Shown here: piece after piece, positions 50,122 through 58,818 of the stretch | Position numbering within the stretch: the first letter of the stretch is position 1 | How the letters are laid out: each line of letters starts with the position of its first letter | Source: Neorhizobium sp. SOG26 | GTDB taxonomy: Bacteria; Pseudomonadota; Alphaproteobacteria; Rhizobiales; Rhizobiaceae | Direction of reading: 5' to 3' | Length of the DNA: 64,000 nt | NCBI RefSeq assembly: GCF_003491345.1 | Contig: NZ_CP025512.1 | Coordinates: forward strand, 2,711,001-2,775,000 | Translations under genes and position numbers: made by a program | The notes under the pieces: generated by a model | Told to the model about the DNA's origin: nothing | The model's input: only the letters and a program-made list of their open reading frames with translations | Database searches by the model: none

Positions 50122-51060
50122 ATGACCGATATGCAAACAAAACCTTTCCGGATCGGAACACGCGGCAGCCCGCTGGCGCTCGCCCAGGCGGCTGAAACAC
50201 GCGCACGACTGATGGCCGCGCATGACCTTCCGGAGGAGATGTTCGAGATCGTCATCCTCTCGACAACCGGCGACCGCGTCGTCGACAGGTCGTTGAGCGA
50301 GATCGGCGGCAAGGGTCTCTTTACGCTGGAGCTCGAAGAACAGCTCGCGTCCGGCGACCTCGATTTTGCCGTTCATTCCTCCAAGGACATGCCGACCAGG
50401 TTGCCGGACGGGCTTTACATCTCGGCCTACCTGCCGCGTGAAGATTTCCGTGACGCCCTGATCGGGCGAACGGCGCCGACCCTGACCGCGCTGCCGGACG
50501 GCGCCGTCGTCGGCACCGCGTCGCTGCGCCGCCAGGCGCTCATCCGCCGCATCCGTCCGGACATCCAGGTCACCATCTTCCGCGGCTCCGTCGGAACGCG
50601 CCTTCGCAAGCTGAACGAAGGCCATGTCGATGCGACGCTCCTTGCTTATGCCGGGCTGAAGCGGCTTGCCCGCGAAGAAGTGATTACCGAACTTCTCGAC
50701 CCCACCACTTTCCCGCCGGCCCCGGCACAAGGTGCGATCTGCATCGAAAGCCGTGTCGGCGACGCCCGGATCGACGCCCTGCTCGACCCGATCAACCACC
50801 GGCCGACCTTCGACGCCGTGTCCTGCGAACGCGCATTCCTCGCCGCACTCGACGGATCCTGCCGCACGCCTATCGCCGGTTACACAGTTCTCGACGATGA
50901 GAGGCTGAAATTTTCCGGACTGATCCTTACCCCCGACGGGAAGAAGGAACATTCGATCGAGGTCGATGGCAAGCGCGCGGATGCCGAAACACTTGGGCGC
51001 CAGGCCGGCGAGGCCGTGCGCGCCGCCGCCGGGACGGAATTTTTCGAAGGCTGGGCCTGA
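50122..51060 (+). CDS. hemC: Porphobilinogen deaminase (hydroxymethylbilane synthase)
   Basis: A 312-residue HemC that polymerises four porphobilinogens. Motifs: [28 protein letters not shown] (with the catalytic Asp region), [18 protein letters not shown], and the dipyrromethane-binding Cys247 in [13 protein letters not shown]. The ATG at 50122 is the first available; ATG 50131 (MQTKPF) is an alternative. First gene of the plus-strand cluster hemC-hemD-mic60-hemY. Confidence 0.96.
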   Translation: MTDMQTKPFRIGTRGSPLALAQAAETRARLMAAHDLPEEMFEIVILSTTGDRVVDRSLSEIGGKGLFTLELEEQLASGDLDFAVHSSKDMPTRLPDGLYISAYLPREDFRDALIGRTAPTLTALPDGAVVGTASLRRQALIRRIRPDIQVTIFRGSVGTRLRKLNEGHVDATLLAYAGLKRLAREEVITELLDPTTFPPAPAQGAICIESRVGDARIDALLDPINHRPTFDAVSCERAFLAALDGSCRTPIAGYTVLDDERLKFSGLILTPDGKKEHSIEVDGKRADAETLGRQAGEAVRAAAGTEFFEGWA

Positions 51061-51065
51061 CGCGG

Positions 51066-51776
51066 ATGCGGGTTCTCGTCACCCGCCCCGCCGTTTCCGC
51101 CACACGCACGGCAGAACGCCTGCGTGCCCTCGGCCACGAACCCGTGTTCCTGCCGCTGACGGAAGCGGCCCACGCGCCCGATGTCGCGCTCGGCGCGCTG
51201 CAAAAGCCATACGCCGCGCTTGCGATGACCAGCGCCGAAGCGGCCCGGGCGCTGGACCCCATCGCCGCCAACCTGACGGAGTACTTCACCAAGAGGCTCT
51301 ATGCCGTCGGTCCTGCAACCGCCCGGGCTGCGTCTGACCTCGGCTTCCGCGACATCCGCACCGGGCCCGGCACCGGCCTTGGACTGGCGGAATTGATGGC
51401 CGGCGAGGCGCGCGATCCCACCTTCCCGCTGCTTTACCTCACCGGCCGCCCCCGCTCCTCGCGATTCGAAGATCGCCTGCTCGCCGAGGGACTGGCCGTG
51501 GACGTAGCGGAGATCTACGAGATGCGCGCCATCGCGCATGAACCAGAGCAGGTTGCTGCGGCCCTGCTCTCCCCGCCTGTCGATGCCGTGCTTCTGTATT
51601 CCCGCGAGAGTGCATCCCACTTCGCCCGGCTTGCCGAAAACCTGCTGCCGTCGCTGCCAAAGCTGCAGTGGCTGTGCATCAGCGCCAATGTCGCCGAGGC
51701 GGTTCCCGCCACTCATCACGCAAATATCAGGACAGCCGTCTCCCCTGATGAAGACGGGTTGATGTGCCTCCTTTAG
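51066..51776 (+). CDS. hemD: Uroporphyrinogen-III synthase
   Basis: A 236-residue HemD closing hydroxymethylbilane to uroporphyrinogen III. Although the family is poorly conserved, it shows MRVLVTRPAVSATRTAERLRALGHEPVFLP at the N-terminus, FLTKRLYAVGPATARAA-like FTKRLYAVGPATARAASDLG, YLTGRPRSSRFED and VDAVLLYSRESASHFARL. ATG 51066, five bases after hemC. Confidence 0.92.
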   Translation: MRVLVTRPAVSATRTAERLRALGHEPVFLPLTEAAHAPDVALGALQKPYAALAMTSAEAARALDPIAANLTEYFTKRLYAVGPATARAASDLGFRDIRTGPGTGLGLAELMAGEARDPTFPLLYLTGRPRSSRFEDRLLAEGLAVDVAEIYEMRAIAHEPEQVAAALLSPPVDAVLLYSRESASHFARLAENLLPSLPKLQWLCISANVAEAVPATHHANIRTAVSPDEDGLMCLL

Positions 51777-51866
51777 TCGCGGAGAAGAGGCAAAATCCGA
51801 CGGGCCCCTTTCTTTCCAGTGGAGCCCCCACTAGTTTCTCCCAAAGGCATGCGAAAAGAGGTCGAG

Positions 51867-53261
51867 ATGGTATCGGACAAGCCACCCCGCCGATCAAAAC
51901 GAGAAAAAGAACCGGTCACGATCGACCTGACTCCGGAAGAAACTTCCCCGGTTGCCGAGCCCACCCGCTCCATCGACGCTGACGAACCGCTGACGGCGGC
52001 CGAGCAGGGTGGTGATGAGACTGAAAAGCCCGCCCCCGACACCGCGACCGCCGAGCCGCTCGCAGACCCTGTGATCGAAGAGACCGTCGAACCGATCGAG
52101 GGTGCGGCCGCATCGCAGGACGACACGGTTGTTGCCTCTCCTGCAGATGAACCGCCGGCGGAAGCAGCGTTGGGAGAGCATCCACCACTGGACGAGCCGC
52201 CGGTGGATCAGCCGCCGGTAGACGAGCCGAAGGCGGACGAGACTGCGGCTGCAGCCGAGCCAGAGGAACCTGCGAAGCCGGCAACTTGGGCCTCCGAGCC
52301 TGCGCCGATTACCCCGGCGAAACAGAAAACCTCCCCTGCCACCTCGACCCTGATTGCCTCGGGCATCTTTGGTGGCATCGTGGCGCTGCTGCTTGCCGGC
52401 AGCATGCAATATGCCGGTTATATCCCTGGCGCGAGCCGTACCACCCCGGTCGACACCTCCGGTCTCAGTGCCGAGATCGACGCCCTCCGCCAGGAGGTTG
52501 CGGCGCTGAAGGACCGGCCTGCACCGGAGCCGGCACAGGCGGCCGCCGCCGACCCGCAGCTTGAACAGCGTCTTGCTGCGCTGGAAGCCAATGCCGGAAA
52601 CGAGAGCGGTGGCAACGAAGAGGTTATCAACGCGCTGCGCCAGGAACTCGCCCAGTTGAAGAGCCAGGTGGAAGCAAGCCAGGGCAATGCGGCCGAGCTT
52701 CAACAGCGGGTGGATGCCGCGGAAGCCAAGCTGAACGATCCCGGTCCCGAACAGCAGGCCGCGCGCGCCGTGGCCGCTGCGGCCCTCAAGTCTGCCATTG
52801 ATCGCGGCAGTTCCTTCGAGGCCGAACTGGAAACCTACGCCAACGTCGCCGGCGACGATGCAGCCGTGGCTGACCTGCGCGATTTCGCGACCTCCGGCGT
52901 TCCTTCCCGCGATGATCTGCAGCGCGAGTTTTCCGCTGCGGCCGATGCCATGCTGGAAGCTTCCGCCCAGCCTGATCCCGACCAGGGTGTCGCGAGCCGG
53001 CTGTTCTCCTCGGCCATGTCCGTGGTCAAGGTGCGCCGCGTCGGTGATGTCGAAGGCGACACGCCGGACGCTGCGGTGGCGCGCATGGAAGATGCCGTTC
53101 GTAAGGGCGATCTCCAGGCTGCCGCGCGCGAATGGGACAAGCTGCCCGAGCCCGCCAAGGCCGCGTCCCAGGAGTACAAGAAAAAGCTCGATGCACGCCT
53201 GCAGGTCGAAACCCTCGTTGATGGCGCCTTGACGCGCGCTGTTGCCGAAACCAAAGGCTGA
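51867..53261 (+). CDS. mic60: Mic60-type (mitofilin domain) membrane protein
   Basis: A 464-residue inner-membrane protein. The cytoplasmic N-terminus (1-155) is acidic and Pro/Glu-rich, with a short run of PP-VDE/Q repeats near 108-121. A transmembrane helix covers about 160-185, a predicted coiled coil about 200-310, and a mitofilin-like C-terminal domain extends to the end (VASRLFSSAMSVVKVRRVGDVEGDTPDAAVARMEDAVRKGDLQAAAREWDKL). Alphaproteobacterial Mic60, the ancestor of mitochondrial MICOS Mic60, is known to lie downstream of hemD, as here. It may shape the inner membrane or contact the outer membrane. The ATG at 51867 has GAGGTCGAG upstream. Confidence 0.85.
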   Translation: MVSDKPPRRSKREKEPVTIDLTPEETSPVAEPTRSIDADEPLTAAEQGGDETEKPAPDTATAEPLADPVIEETVEPIEGAAASQDDTVVASPADEPPAEAALGEHPPLDEPPVDQPPVDEPKADETAAAAEPEEPAKPATWASEPAPITPAKQKTSPATSTLIASGIFGGIVALLLAGSMQYAGYIPGASRTTPVDTSGLSAEIDALRQEVAALKDRPAPEPAQAAAADPQLEQRLAALEANAGNESGGNEEVINALRQELAQLKSQVEASQGNAAELQQRVDAAEAKLNDPGPEQQAARAVAAAALKSAIDRGSSFEAELETYANVAGDDAAVADLRDFATSGVPSRDDLQREFSAAADAMLEASAQPDPDQGVASRLFSSAMSVVKVRRVGDVEGDTPDAAVARMEDAVRKGDLQAAAREWDKLPEPAKAASQEYKKKLDARLQVETLVDGALTRAVAETKG

Positions 53262-53275
53262 GGACGAAAAAGCGG

Positions 53276-54937
53276 ATGGTCAGACTTTTCATTTTCCTTC
53301 TCGTCGTCCTCGGTTTGGGATGGGGTTTCGCCTGGCTCGCAGATCGGCCGGGGCTGATTTCGATCACCTGGCAGGACCACCTGATCGAGACGAGCCTGAT
53401 GGTGGCCGCCACGGCTCTGGTTGCCGTCATCGGCGCGGTTATGCTGCTCTGGTGGATCATCGGCGTCATCTGGACATCGCCGCATTCGGTGCGCCGTTAT
53501 TTCAGGAGCCGCAAGCGTGACCGTGGTTACCAGGCTCTGTCGACCGGCCTGATCGCCGCCGGCGCCGGCAATGCCATCCTCGCCCGCAAGATGAGCCTGC
53601 GCACGCGTGGCCTTCTGTCTGCCGACCAGGAACCGCTCATCCATCTTCTCGATGCGCAGGCGCTGCTGATCGAGGGCAAGCATGACGAGGCGCGCCAGAA
53701 GTTCGAGCGAATGTCGGAGGATCCGGAAACCCGCGAGCTGGGTCTTCGGGGGCTTTACATGGAAGCACGCCGGCTGGGCGCCAATGAAGCAGCGCGTCAG
53801 TATGCCGAGAAGGCCGTCGAGCATGCGCCCTATCTGGCCTGGGCCGCGCAGGCGACGCTCGAATCCCGCAGCCAGGCTGGCCGCTGGGATGATGCCATCC
53901 GCCTGCTCGACCAGCAGCGCGCCGGCAGCGTCATCGACAAGCCGCAGGCCGACCGCCTGAAGGCCGTGCTGCTGACGGCCAAGGCCGACGATCGCCTCGA
54001 AGGCGATCCGAAGGGTGCGCGCGACGATGCGATGGCGGCCCTGAAGCTTGCCAAGGATCTTGTGCCGGCGGCCGTCATCGCCGCCAAGGCATTGTTGCGC
54101 GAAGACAATGTTCGCAAGGCAGCCTCGGTTCTGGACGGCGTCTGGAAGCTCAATCCGCATCCGGAGATTGCCCGCACCTATGTCCGCGCCCGCAGCGGCG
54201 ACAGCACGCTCGACCGGCTGAAGCGTGCCGAGAAGCTCGAAGCCATGCGGCCGAACAATGTAGAGTCCCTGCTGGCGGTGGCGCAGGCCGCGCTTGATGC
54301 GCAGGATTTCAAGAAGGCGCGCGCCAAGGCGGAAGCTGCCGCACGCATGCAGCCGCGGGAATCGGTCTTCCTGCTTCTGGCCGATATCGAGGACGCAGAT
54401 ACGGGGGACCAGGGTCGCGTGCGGCACTGGATGGCCCAGGCGCTTCGGGCACCGCGTGATCCGGCCTGGGTCGCCGATGGTTTTGTTTCCGAGAAGTGGT
54501 TGCCGCTGTCGCCGGTCACCGGCAGGCTCGACGCCTTCGAATGGAAGGTACCCTTCGGGCAGCTCGAAGGACCGGTCGAAGACGGTTCGGTCGTTGGCGA
54601 CCAGGCGATTGCAACGCTGCCGCCGGTCAGCCGGCAGAGCGATGTCGCGCCTGAACGGCAGGAGCGGGTCGCTGCCGAGCCGGCGAGCCAGCCGGATAGC
54701 GAGCGGCCGAAGCCGATCCTGGTGGAAGTCCCGGCCACGCCCGCTGGAACACAGCGCGCTAATGGAGGCGAAGCTGTTGCAGCAAAGACAACAGCGCCCA
54801 CAAATGCGCCGGAACCGGCCGAAAAACCGCCGCAAACTGGCGAAGAACCGGTTCCATTTTTCGGCCATCCGCCAGATGATCCCGGCGTGAAGGATCCAAA
54901 CGCTGCGGAGTCTCGAACGAGGCTCCGGCTCTTCTAA
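53276..54937 (+). CDS. hemY: HemY N-terminal domain protein with TPR repeats
   Basis: A 553-residue inner-membrane protein, two helices (1-22 and 38-65), then a helical TPR-type region to about 420 (GYQALSTGLIAAGAGN, LLDAQALLIEGKHDEARQKFERM, ARQYAEKAVEHAPYLAWAAQATLE). The C-terminal ~130 residues are Pro/Ala-rich and probably disordered (KPPQTGEEPVPFFGHPPDDP). HemY of this type is found beside haem-synthesis genes but its biochemical role is uncertain; it is distinct from the Gram-positive protoporphyrinogen oxidase also called HemY. ATG? GTG? The ATG at 53276 is clear. 14 bases after mic60. Confidence 0.9.
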   Translation: MVRLFIFLLVVLGLGWGFAWLADRPGLISITWQDHLIETSLMVAATALVAVIGAVMLLWWIIGVIWTSPHSVRRYFRSRKRDRGYQALSTGLIAAGAGNAILARKMSLRTRGLLSADQEPLIHLLDAQALLIEGKHDEARQKFERMSEDPETRELGLRGLYMEARRLGANEAARQYAEKAVEHAPYLAWAAQATLESRSQAGRWDDAIRLLDQQRAGSVIDKPQADRLKAVLLTAKADDRLEGDPKGARDDAMAALKLAKDLVPAAVIAAKALLREDNVRKAASVLDGVWKLNPHPEIARTYVRARSGDSTLDRLKRAEKLEAMRPNNVESLLAVAQAALDAQDFKKARAKAEAAARMQPRESVFLLLADIEDADTGDQGRVRHWMAQALRAPRDPAWVADGFVSEKWLPLSPVTGRLDAFEWKVPFGQLEGPVEDGSVVGDQAIATLPPVSRQSDVAPERQERVAAEPASQPDSERPKPILVEVPATPAGTQRANGGEAVAAKTTAPTNAPEPAEKPPQTGEEPVPFFGHPPDDPGVKDPNAAESRTRLRLF

Positions 54938-54958
54938 AGGACGAGGGCCTGGGGAAAC

Positions 54959-55444
54959 ATGTTCGATCGCATACAGGCATTTCTCCAGACCCTGACAAGC
55001 CGAAGCGACACAAGAGAATTTGCACCCGATGATCCCCGGGTCGCCTTCGTGGCGCTTTGCTTCCAGGTGATGGAGGCAGATGGCCATGTGTCGGAAAGCG
55101 AGCAGAAGCGGTTCCGCGATCTCCTGCGGGAAAGGTATGATCTCACCGAGGATCGCCTGAAGGCGCTGATTGCAGTCGGGCGCGATGCCGGCAGCCAGGC
55201 CGTCGACTATTACCGTTTCACCTCGGATCTGAGGCGCCACCTCGTCAACGAGGAGGATCGCGTCGAGCTGCTCGGCAGCCTGTGGGATCTGGTTTATGCT
55301 GATGGCAAGCGCAACGAGATCGAGGATCACGTGATCTGGCGGATTGCCGATCTTCTGGGCGTTTCGTCGCGCGAACGCGTGCTCCAGCGACAGCAGGCCG
55401 CCGCCCGCATCGGCTCCGGCGACACGGCCGAAGCCGAGGCCTAA
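54959..55444 (+). CDS. terB: TerB-family protein
   Basis: A 161-residue helical TerB-like protein: DPRVAFVALCFQVMEADGHVSESEQKRFRDLL and, in the second half, LGSLWDLVYADGKRNEIEDHVIWRIADLLGV, the two-lobed acidic metal-site pattern (D-G-V-E and D-G-N-E). It lacks other ter genes nearby, so tellurite resistance is not implied. ATG 54959 preceded by GGGGAAAC, 21 bases after hemY. Common in this position in rhizobia, function unknown. Confidence 0.88.
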   Translation: MFDRIQAFLQTLTSRSDTREFAPDDPRVAFVALCFQVMEADGHVSESEQKRFRDLLRERYDLTEDRLKALIAVGRDAGSQAVDYYRFTSDLRRHLVNEEDRVELLGSLWDLVYADGKRNEIEDHVIWRIADLLGVSSRERVLQRQQAAARIGSGDTAEAEA

Positions 55445-55447
55445 GCG

Positions 55448-56683
55448 TCAGCGCTGCGGCGCTTCCAGGCTGTCGATCTTGCGAAGTTTCGGGAAACCCA
55501 GCGACCAGATGGCCGCCACGGCCAACGTGCCGATGCCGCCAATGACCACCGCAGGAACGGCACCGAAGATCGACGCCATGGTGCCGGCGCGGAACTCGCC
55601 AAGCTCATTGGATGCCCCGACAAACACCATGTTGACCGCATTGACCCGGCCGCGCACTTCATCCGGCGTCCAGAGCGCGATCAGCGTTTCGCGGACATAG
55701 ACCGAGATCATGTCAGAGGCGCCCATCAGCATCAGCGACCCGATCGACAGCCACGGCGTGGCGGACAGGCCGAATACGAGCGTGCCGACACCGAACAGCG
55801 CAACCCCGATAAACATCGCATGGCCGGCATGGTGGCGGATCGGATAGAAGGCAAGCAGAACGGCCACGACGATCGCACCAACACCTGGAGCTGCACGCAA
55901 CATGCCAAGCCCCCAGGGCCCGAGTTCGAGGATATCGCGCGCGAAGATCGGCATCAGCGCTACCGCGCCCCCGAGAAGCACTGCGAACAGATCAAGCGAG
56001 ATGGCGCCGAGCACCACCTTTTCACCGGAGATGAAGCGGAAGCCCGCAAGGATCTCGCCCCAGCTCACCTTGTTAGCGGCATTGCGCTGCGGCGGCTTGG
56101 GGATCATGAACATCATGATCGCGGCGAGCACCAGGAACAGCAGCGCCACGGAATAGGCAGCAACGGCACTTGCGCCATAGAGCAAGCCGCCGAAGACCGG
56201 GCCGAGGATGGAGGCCGTCTGCCAGGACGAGGAGTTCCAGGCAATCGCGTTCGGCAGGTCCTGTTCGGGAACGAGGTTGGGCCCGAGCGACTGGACGGCC
56301 GGCCCCATGAAGGCGCGCTCGATGCCGAAGACGATGAGGATCGCAAACACCAGCCATGGCGCAAACGAGTTGGTGATCGTCAGGAACAGCAGCGCTGCAG
56401 AGCACATGGCACCGACAACCATGCAGATCGAGACGATCACGCGCCGGTTATAACGGTCGGCAACCGACCCGGTAACGAGGATCAGCAGCAGCGATGGCAG
56501 GAACTGGAAAAGGCCGATCAGCCCGAGGTAAAGCGGGTTGCGGGTCTCGTCATACATCTGCCAGCCGACTGCGACACTGACGATCTGGATCGAGAAGGCA
56601 GCCAGGAACCGCGAAAAGAAGAAGAGCGCGTACGACCGGTGCCGGAAAGCGGCGAAACGATCGCCAGATGCAGGAATGGACAT
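55448..56683 (-). CDS. MFS transporter (EntS-like, MFS_3 family)
   Basis: A 411-residue major facilitator with about 12 helices: FRHRSYALFFFSRFLAAFSIQIVSVAVGWQMYDET at the N-terminus and VTGSVADRYNRR in the first cytoplasmic loop. The GPNLVPEQDLPNAIAWNSSSWQTASILGP and VRETLIALWTPDEVRGRVNAVN segments place it with the EntS (enterobactin exporter)-like group. ATG 56683 gives the conserved start; a much longer frame upstream is non-coding. Substrate unknown. Converges with terB, three bases apart; divergent from yggT. Confidence 0.87.
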   Translation of the reverse strand: MSIPASGDRFAAFRHRSYALFFFSRFLAAFSIQIVSVAVGWQMYDETRNPLYLGLIGLFQFLPSLLLILVTGSVADRYNRRVIVSICMVVGAMCSAALLFLTITNSFAPWLVFAILIVFGIERAFMGPAVQSLGPNLVPEQDLPNAIAWNSSSWQTASILGPVFGGLLYGASAVAAYSVALLFLVLAAIMMFMIPKPPQRNAANKVSWGEILAGFRFISGEKVVLGAISLDLFAVLLGGAVALMPIFARDILELGPWGLGMLRAAPGVGAIVVAVLLAFYPIRHHAGHAMFIGVALFGVGTLVFGLSATPWLSIGSLMLMGASDMISVYVRETLIALWTPDEVRGRVNAVNMVFVGASNELGEFRAGTMASIFGAVPAVVIGGIGTLAVAAIWSLGFPKLRKIDSLEAPQR

Positions 56684-56776
56684 GAGGCAGTCACTTTCAC
56701 CATGGCCGAAGCCGGCACTGTTTGCGCCCGCTGTTAAACATGATTCGGACGAGGCGGCGGAGCGGCACTTGCTCGT

Positions 56777-56805
56777 TAGTTCTCCAATGTCTACATGTCT
56801 GTCAA
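56777..56805 (-). promoter_or_regulatory. Possible promoter for the MFS gene
   Basis: Minus strand TTGACA (56805-56800) is a consensus -35; at 17-19 bases spacing only weak -10 matches (GAACTA/AACTAA) appear. It faces the MFS gene. Distance to its start is about 100 bases. Confidence 0.3.
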
Positions 56806-56824
56806 CAACGAATTGGAGACCTGA

Positions 56825-57115
56825 ATGCTCGCCCTGTTTCAGACCATAGATTTGGCCTTGAACCTTTACACCTGGGTGCTGATCGCCAGTGCCATCTTCT
56901 CCTGGCTGTACGCCTTCAACGTCATCAATTCGCGCAACCAGTTCGTGGATTCGGTCGGACGTTTTCTGTTCAACGTGACTGAACCGGTCCTGCGCCCGAT
57001 CCGCCGCGTCATGCCGAACCTCGGCGGCATCGATATCTCGCCGGTGATCCTGCTCCTCATCATCTTCTTCATTCGCTCGCTGATGTGGACGTCGATCTAC
57101 CCCGCCCTGGCTTGA
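56825..57115 (+). CDS. yggT: YggT-family membrane protein
   Basis: A 96-residue protein with two hydrophobic helices (about 10-32 and 70-92) and the family motif [36 protein letters not shown]. YggT proteins are linked to division and osmotic or ion homeostasis, without a settled function. ATG 56825 has GGAG eight bases upstream. Coupled to the following DUF167 gene by a four-base overlap (TTGA). Confidence 0.93.
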   Translation: MLALFQTIDLALNLYTWVLIASAIFSWLYAFNVINSRNQFVDSVGRFLFNVTEPVLRPIRRVMPNLGGIDISPVILLLIIFFIRSLMWTSIYPALA

Positions 57116-57417
57116 GCACGGCATACACGATTTACCCGGATCATCTGCGGCTCGCGGTGCGGCTCACGCCCAACGCGGGCCGCAACAGCATTGACGGGTT
57201 CGAGACGGCCGCGGACGGCGAGGCTTACCTGAAGGCGCGGGTGACCGCCGTTCCGGAGGATGGCAAGGCCAACAAGGCGCTCATCCTGCTTCTTTCCAAG
57301 ACCTACCGGATCCCGAAGTCTTCGATCTCCTTCGTGTCCGGCGAAACGGCGCGCAAAAAAATCCTCCGGATCGAGGGCGACCCGGAGGATTTGAAGGCAA
57401 AGCTCGAGAAAGGCTGA
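57112..57417 (+). CDS. yggU: DUF167/YggU-family protein
   Basis: A 101-residue DUF167 protein: [47 protein letters not shown] and [22 protein letters not shown]. The start is most likely TTG 57112, overlapping the yggT stop (TTGA) by three bases; a GTG at 57085 would overlap more. Function unknown. It converges with ppa nine bases apart; GAAGCCGA/TCGGCTTC across the junction could be a weak shared hairpin. Confidence 0.88.
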   Translation: MSTAYTIYPDHLRLAVRLTPNAGRNSIDGFETAADGEAYLKARVTAVPEDGKANKALILLLSKTYRIPKSSISFVSGETARKKILRIEGDPEDLKAKLEKG

Positions 57418-57426
57418 AGCCGAAGC

Positions 57427-57966
57427 TTACTTCTTCTTCTCGGCTTCGTAGCGGGCGATCGCGTCGATGATCATCTGCTTGGCAACGTCGACATCCTTCC
57501 AGCCGTCGATCTTCACCCACTTGCCGGGCTCCAGATCCTTGTAGTGCTCGAAGAAATGCTCGATCTGCTTGAGGGTGATCTCAGGCATGTCGGTGTAGTT
57601 CTTGATCTTGTCGTAACGCTGGGTGAGCTTCGGCACCGGCACGGCGATGATCTTCTCGTCCTTGCCGCCGTCGTCTTCCATCACCATCACGCCGATCGGG
57701 CGGACGTTGATGACGCAGCCCGGAACCAGCGGACGGGTGTTGCAGATCAAAACGTCGATCGGGTCGCCATCTTCCGAAAGCGTGTGCGGCACGAAACCGT
57801 AGTTACCCGGATAGGTCATCGGCGTGTACAGGAACCGGTCGACGATCAGCGCGCCCGCTTCCTTGTCCATTTCGTACTTGATCGGTTGGCCGCCGACAGG
57901 CACTTCGACAATGACGTTCACATCCTCGGGCGGATTCTTGCCAACGGCAATCGCATCGATACGCAT
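57427..57966 (-). CDS. ppa: Inorganic pyrophosphatase
   Basis: A 179-residue soluble family I pyrophosphatase. [56 protein letters not shown], and the metal-binding [11 protein letters not shown] and KDEKIIAVP segments. The ATG at 57966 has GAGG six bases upstream and fits the family length; upstream in-frame codons are not used. Hydrolyses PPi to drive biosynthesis. Confidence 0.96.
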   Translation of the reverse strand: MRIDAIAVGKNPPEDVNVIVEVPVGGQPIKYEMDKEAGALIVDRFLYTPMTYPGNYGFVPHTLSEDGDPIDVLICNTRPLVPGCVINVRPIGVMVMEDDGGKDEKIIAVPVPKLTQRYDKIKNYTDMPEITLKQIEHFFEHYKDLEPGKWVKIDGWKDVDVAKQMIIDAIARYEAEKKK

Positions 57967-58112
57967 TCTATTCCTCAGGTAAGGCTTGTTAAGGTGCTGC
58001 GTCACTAGCGGGATTCAGGCTGCAAGGCAACAAAGCTTTGGACGCAAGGTTAAGTTGCGGACGGTCAGGTCCGCGAAAGAAGAACCTCTCTTCATGAACG
58101 CAGAGGCGTGGT

Positions 58113-58619
58113 TCAGGACCAGACGAAGCCGAGCTTCTTCAACTGCACGCCGTCAAAATCTTCCATGCCTTCGGCGATGTCAACGCCGCCGTGGCGACGG
58201 AAGAAACGGGCCGCATGCTCGCTGTCTTCAAGGCACCAGACCACCATGCCTTCGCAGCCGAGCGACTTCAACAGCCGGCGACTTTCGCCGAACAGCCGGC
58301 GGCCAAGCCCGATGCCCTGAAATTCCGGGCGCAGGTACAGTTCATAGACTTCGCCGTCATATGGCAGCGCCCGCGCACGGTTGAGCCCGACGGTTGCATA
58401 TCCGGCAATCTGGCCAGCGACATCGAGTACGAGCAGGGTGGCCGGTCCGCGCGTTGCCTTGCGCCACCAGTTCTCGCCGCGACGCTCCAGCATCTGGGTC
58501 AGCGGCTTGTGGGGGATCAACCCGGCATAAGCCTGTGTCCATGCTTCCCGGTGGGTTTCCGAGATAGCACGAGCATCTTGCGGCTCCGCGCGCCGGACAT
58601 CGATCGACAACGTCTTCAT
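58113..58619 (-). CDS. GNAT-family N-acetyltransferase
   Basis: A 168-residue GNAT domain. It begins IDVRRAEPQDARAISETHREAWTQAYAGLIPHKPL, with the acetyl-CoA loop LRPEFQGIGLGRRLFGESRRLL (Q-x-x-G-x-G/A) near residue 104-125 and EDSEHAARFFRRHGG towards the end. The ATG at 58619 (MKTLSID) is chosen; further in-frame starts upstream have no better ribosome site. Substrate unknown. Upstream lie three GTTAAC palindromes. Confidence 0.88.
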   Translation of the reverse strand: MKTLSIDVRRAEPQDARAISETHREAWTQAYAGLIPHKPLTQMLERRGENWWRKATRGPATLLVLDVAGQIAGYATVGLNRARALPYDGEVYELYLRPEFQGIGLGRRLFGESRRLLKSLGCEGMVVWCLEDSEHAARFFRRHGGVDIAEGMEDFDGVQLKKLGFVWS

Positions 58620-58760
58620 AACGTTAACTATGGTCCCGCCCGGGTACAATCGCCATACGCATTTCCAGAGCGTTAACGATTGCCCACAGACTTATCATGT
58701 GGACGACATGGCAACGTTAACGTGTTTTCAACCTTTTCGACAAGAGCGGGAACAACGGCA
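58620..58760 (-). promoter_or_regulatory. Upstream region of the GNAT gene with three GTTAAC palindromes
   Basis: GTTAAC occurs at 58623-58628, 58672-58677 and 58716-58721, the last inside the 10-bp palindrome ACGTTAACGT. These are the only conspicuous features in the stretch. They could be regulator half-sites, but no regulator is assigned. Confidence 0.3.
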
Positions 58761-58794
58761 AATACTAAAAAACCCCGGCATCTCTGCCGGGGTT
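58761..58794 (-). terminator. Rho-independent terminator of typA
   Basis: Perfect 10-bp stem AACCCCGGCA (58771-58780) / TGCCGGGGTT (58785-58794), loop of four, followed on the minus strand by TTTTAGTATT. It lies 25 bases after the typA stop. Confidence 0.93.
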
Positions 58795-58818
58795 CTGGTT
58801 CGTGCGATCGATGGCGGA

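Noticed and set aside
52835..55330. 831-codon minus-strand open frame across mic60 and hemY
   Set aside because: Shadow of the two plus-strand genes; no domain, no ribosome site and no matching neighbours.
54959..55444. Tellurite resistance island from the TerB gene
   Set aside because: No other ter genes nearby; single TerB-like genes occur in many genomes without that phenotype.
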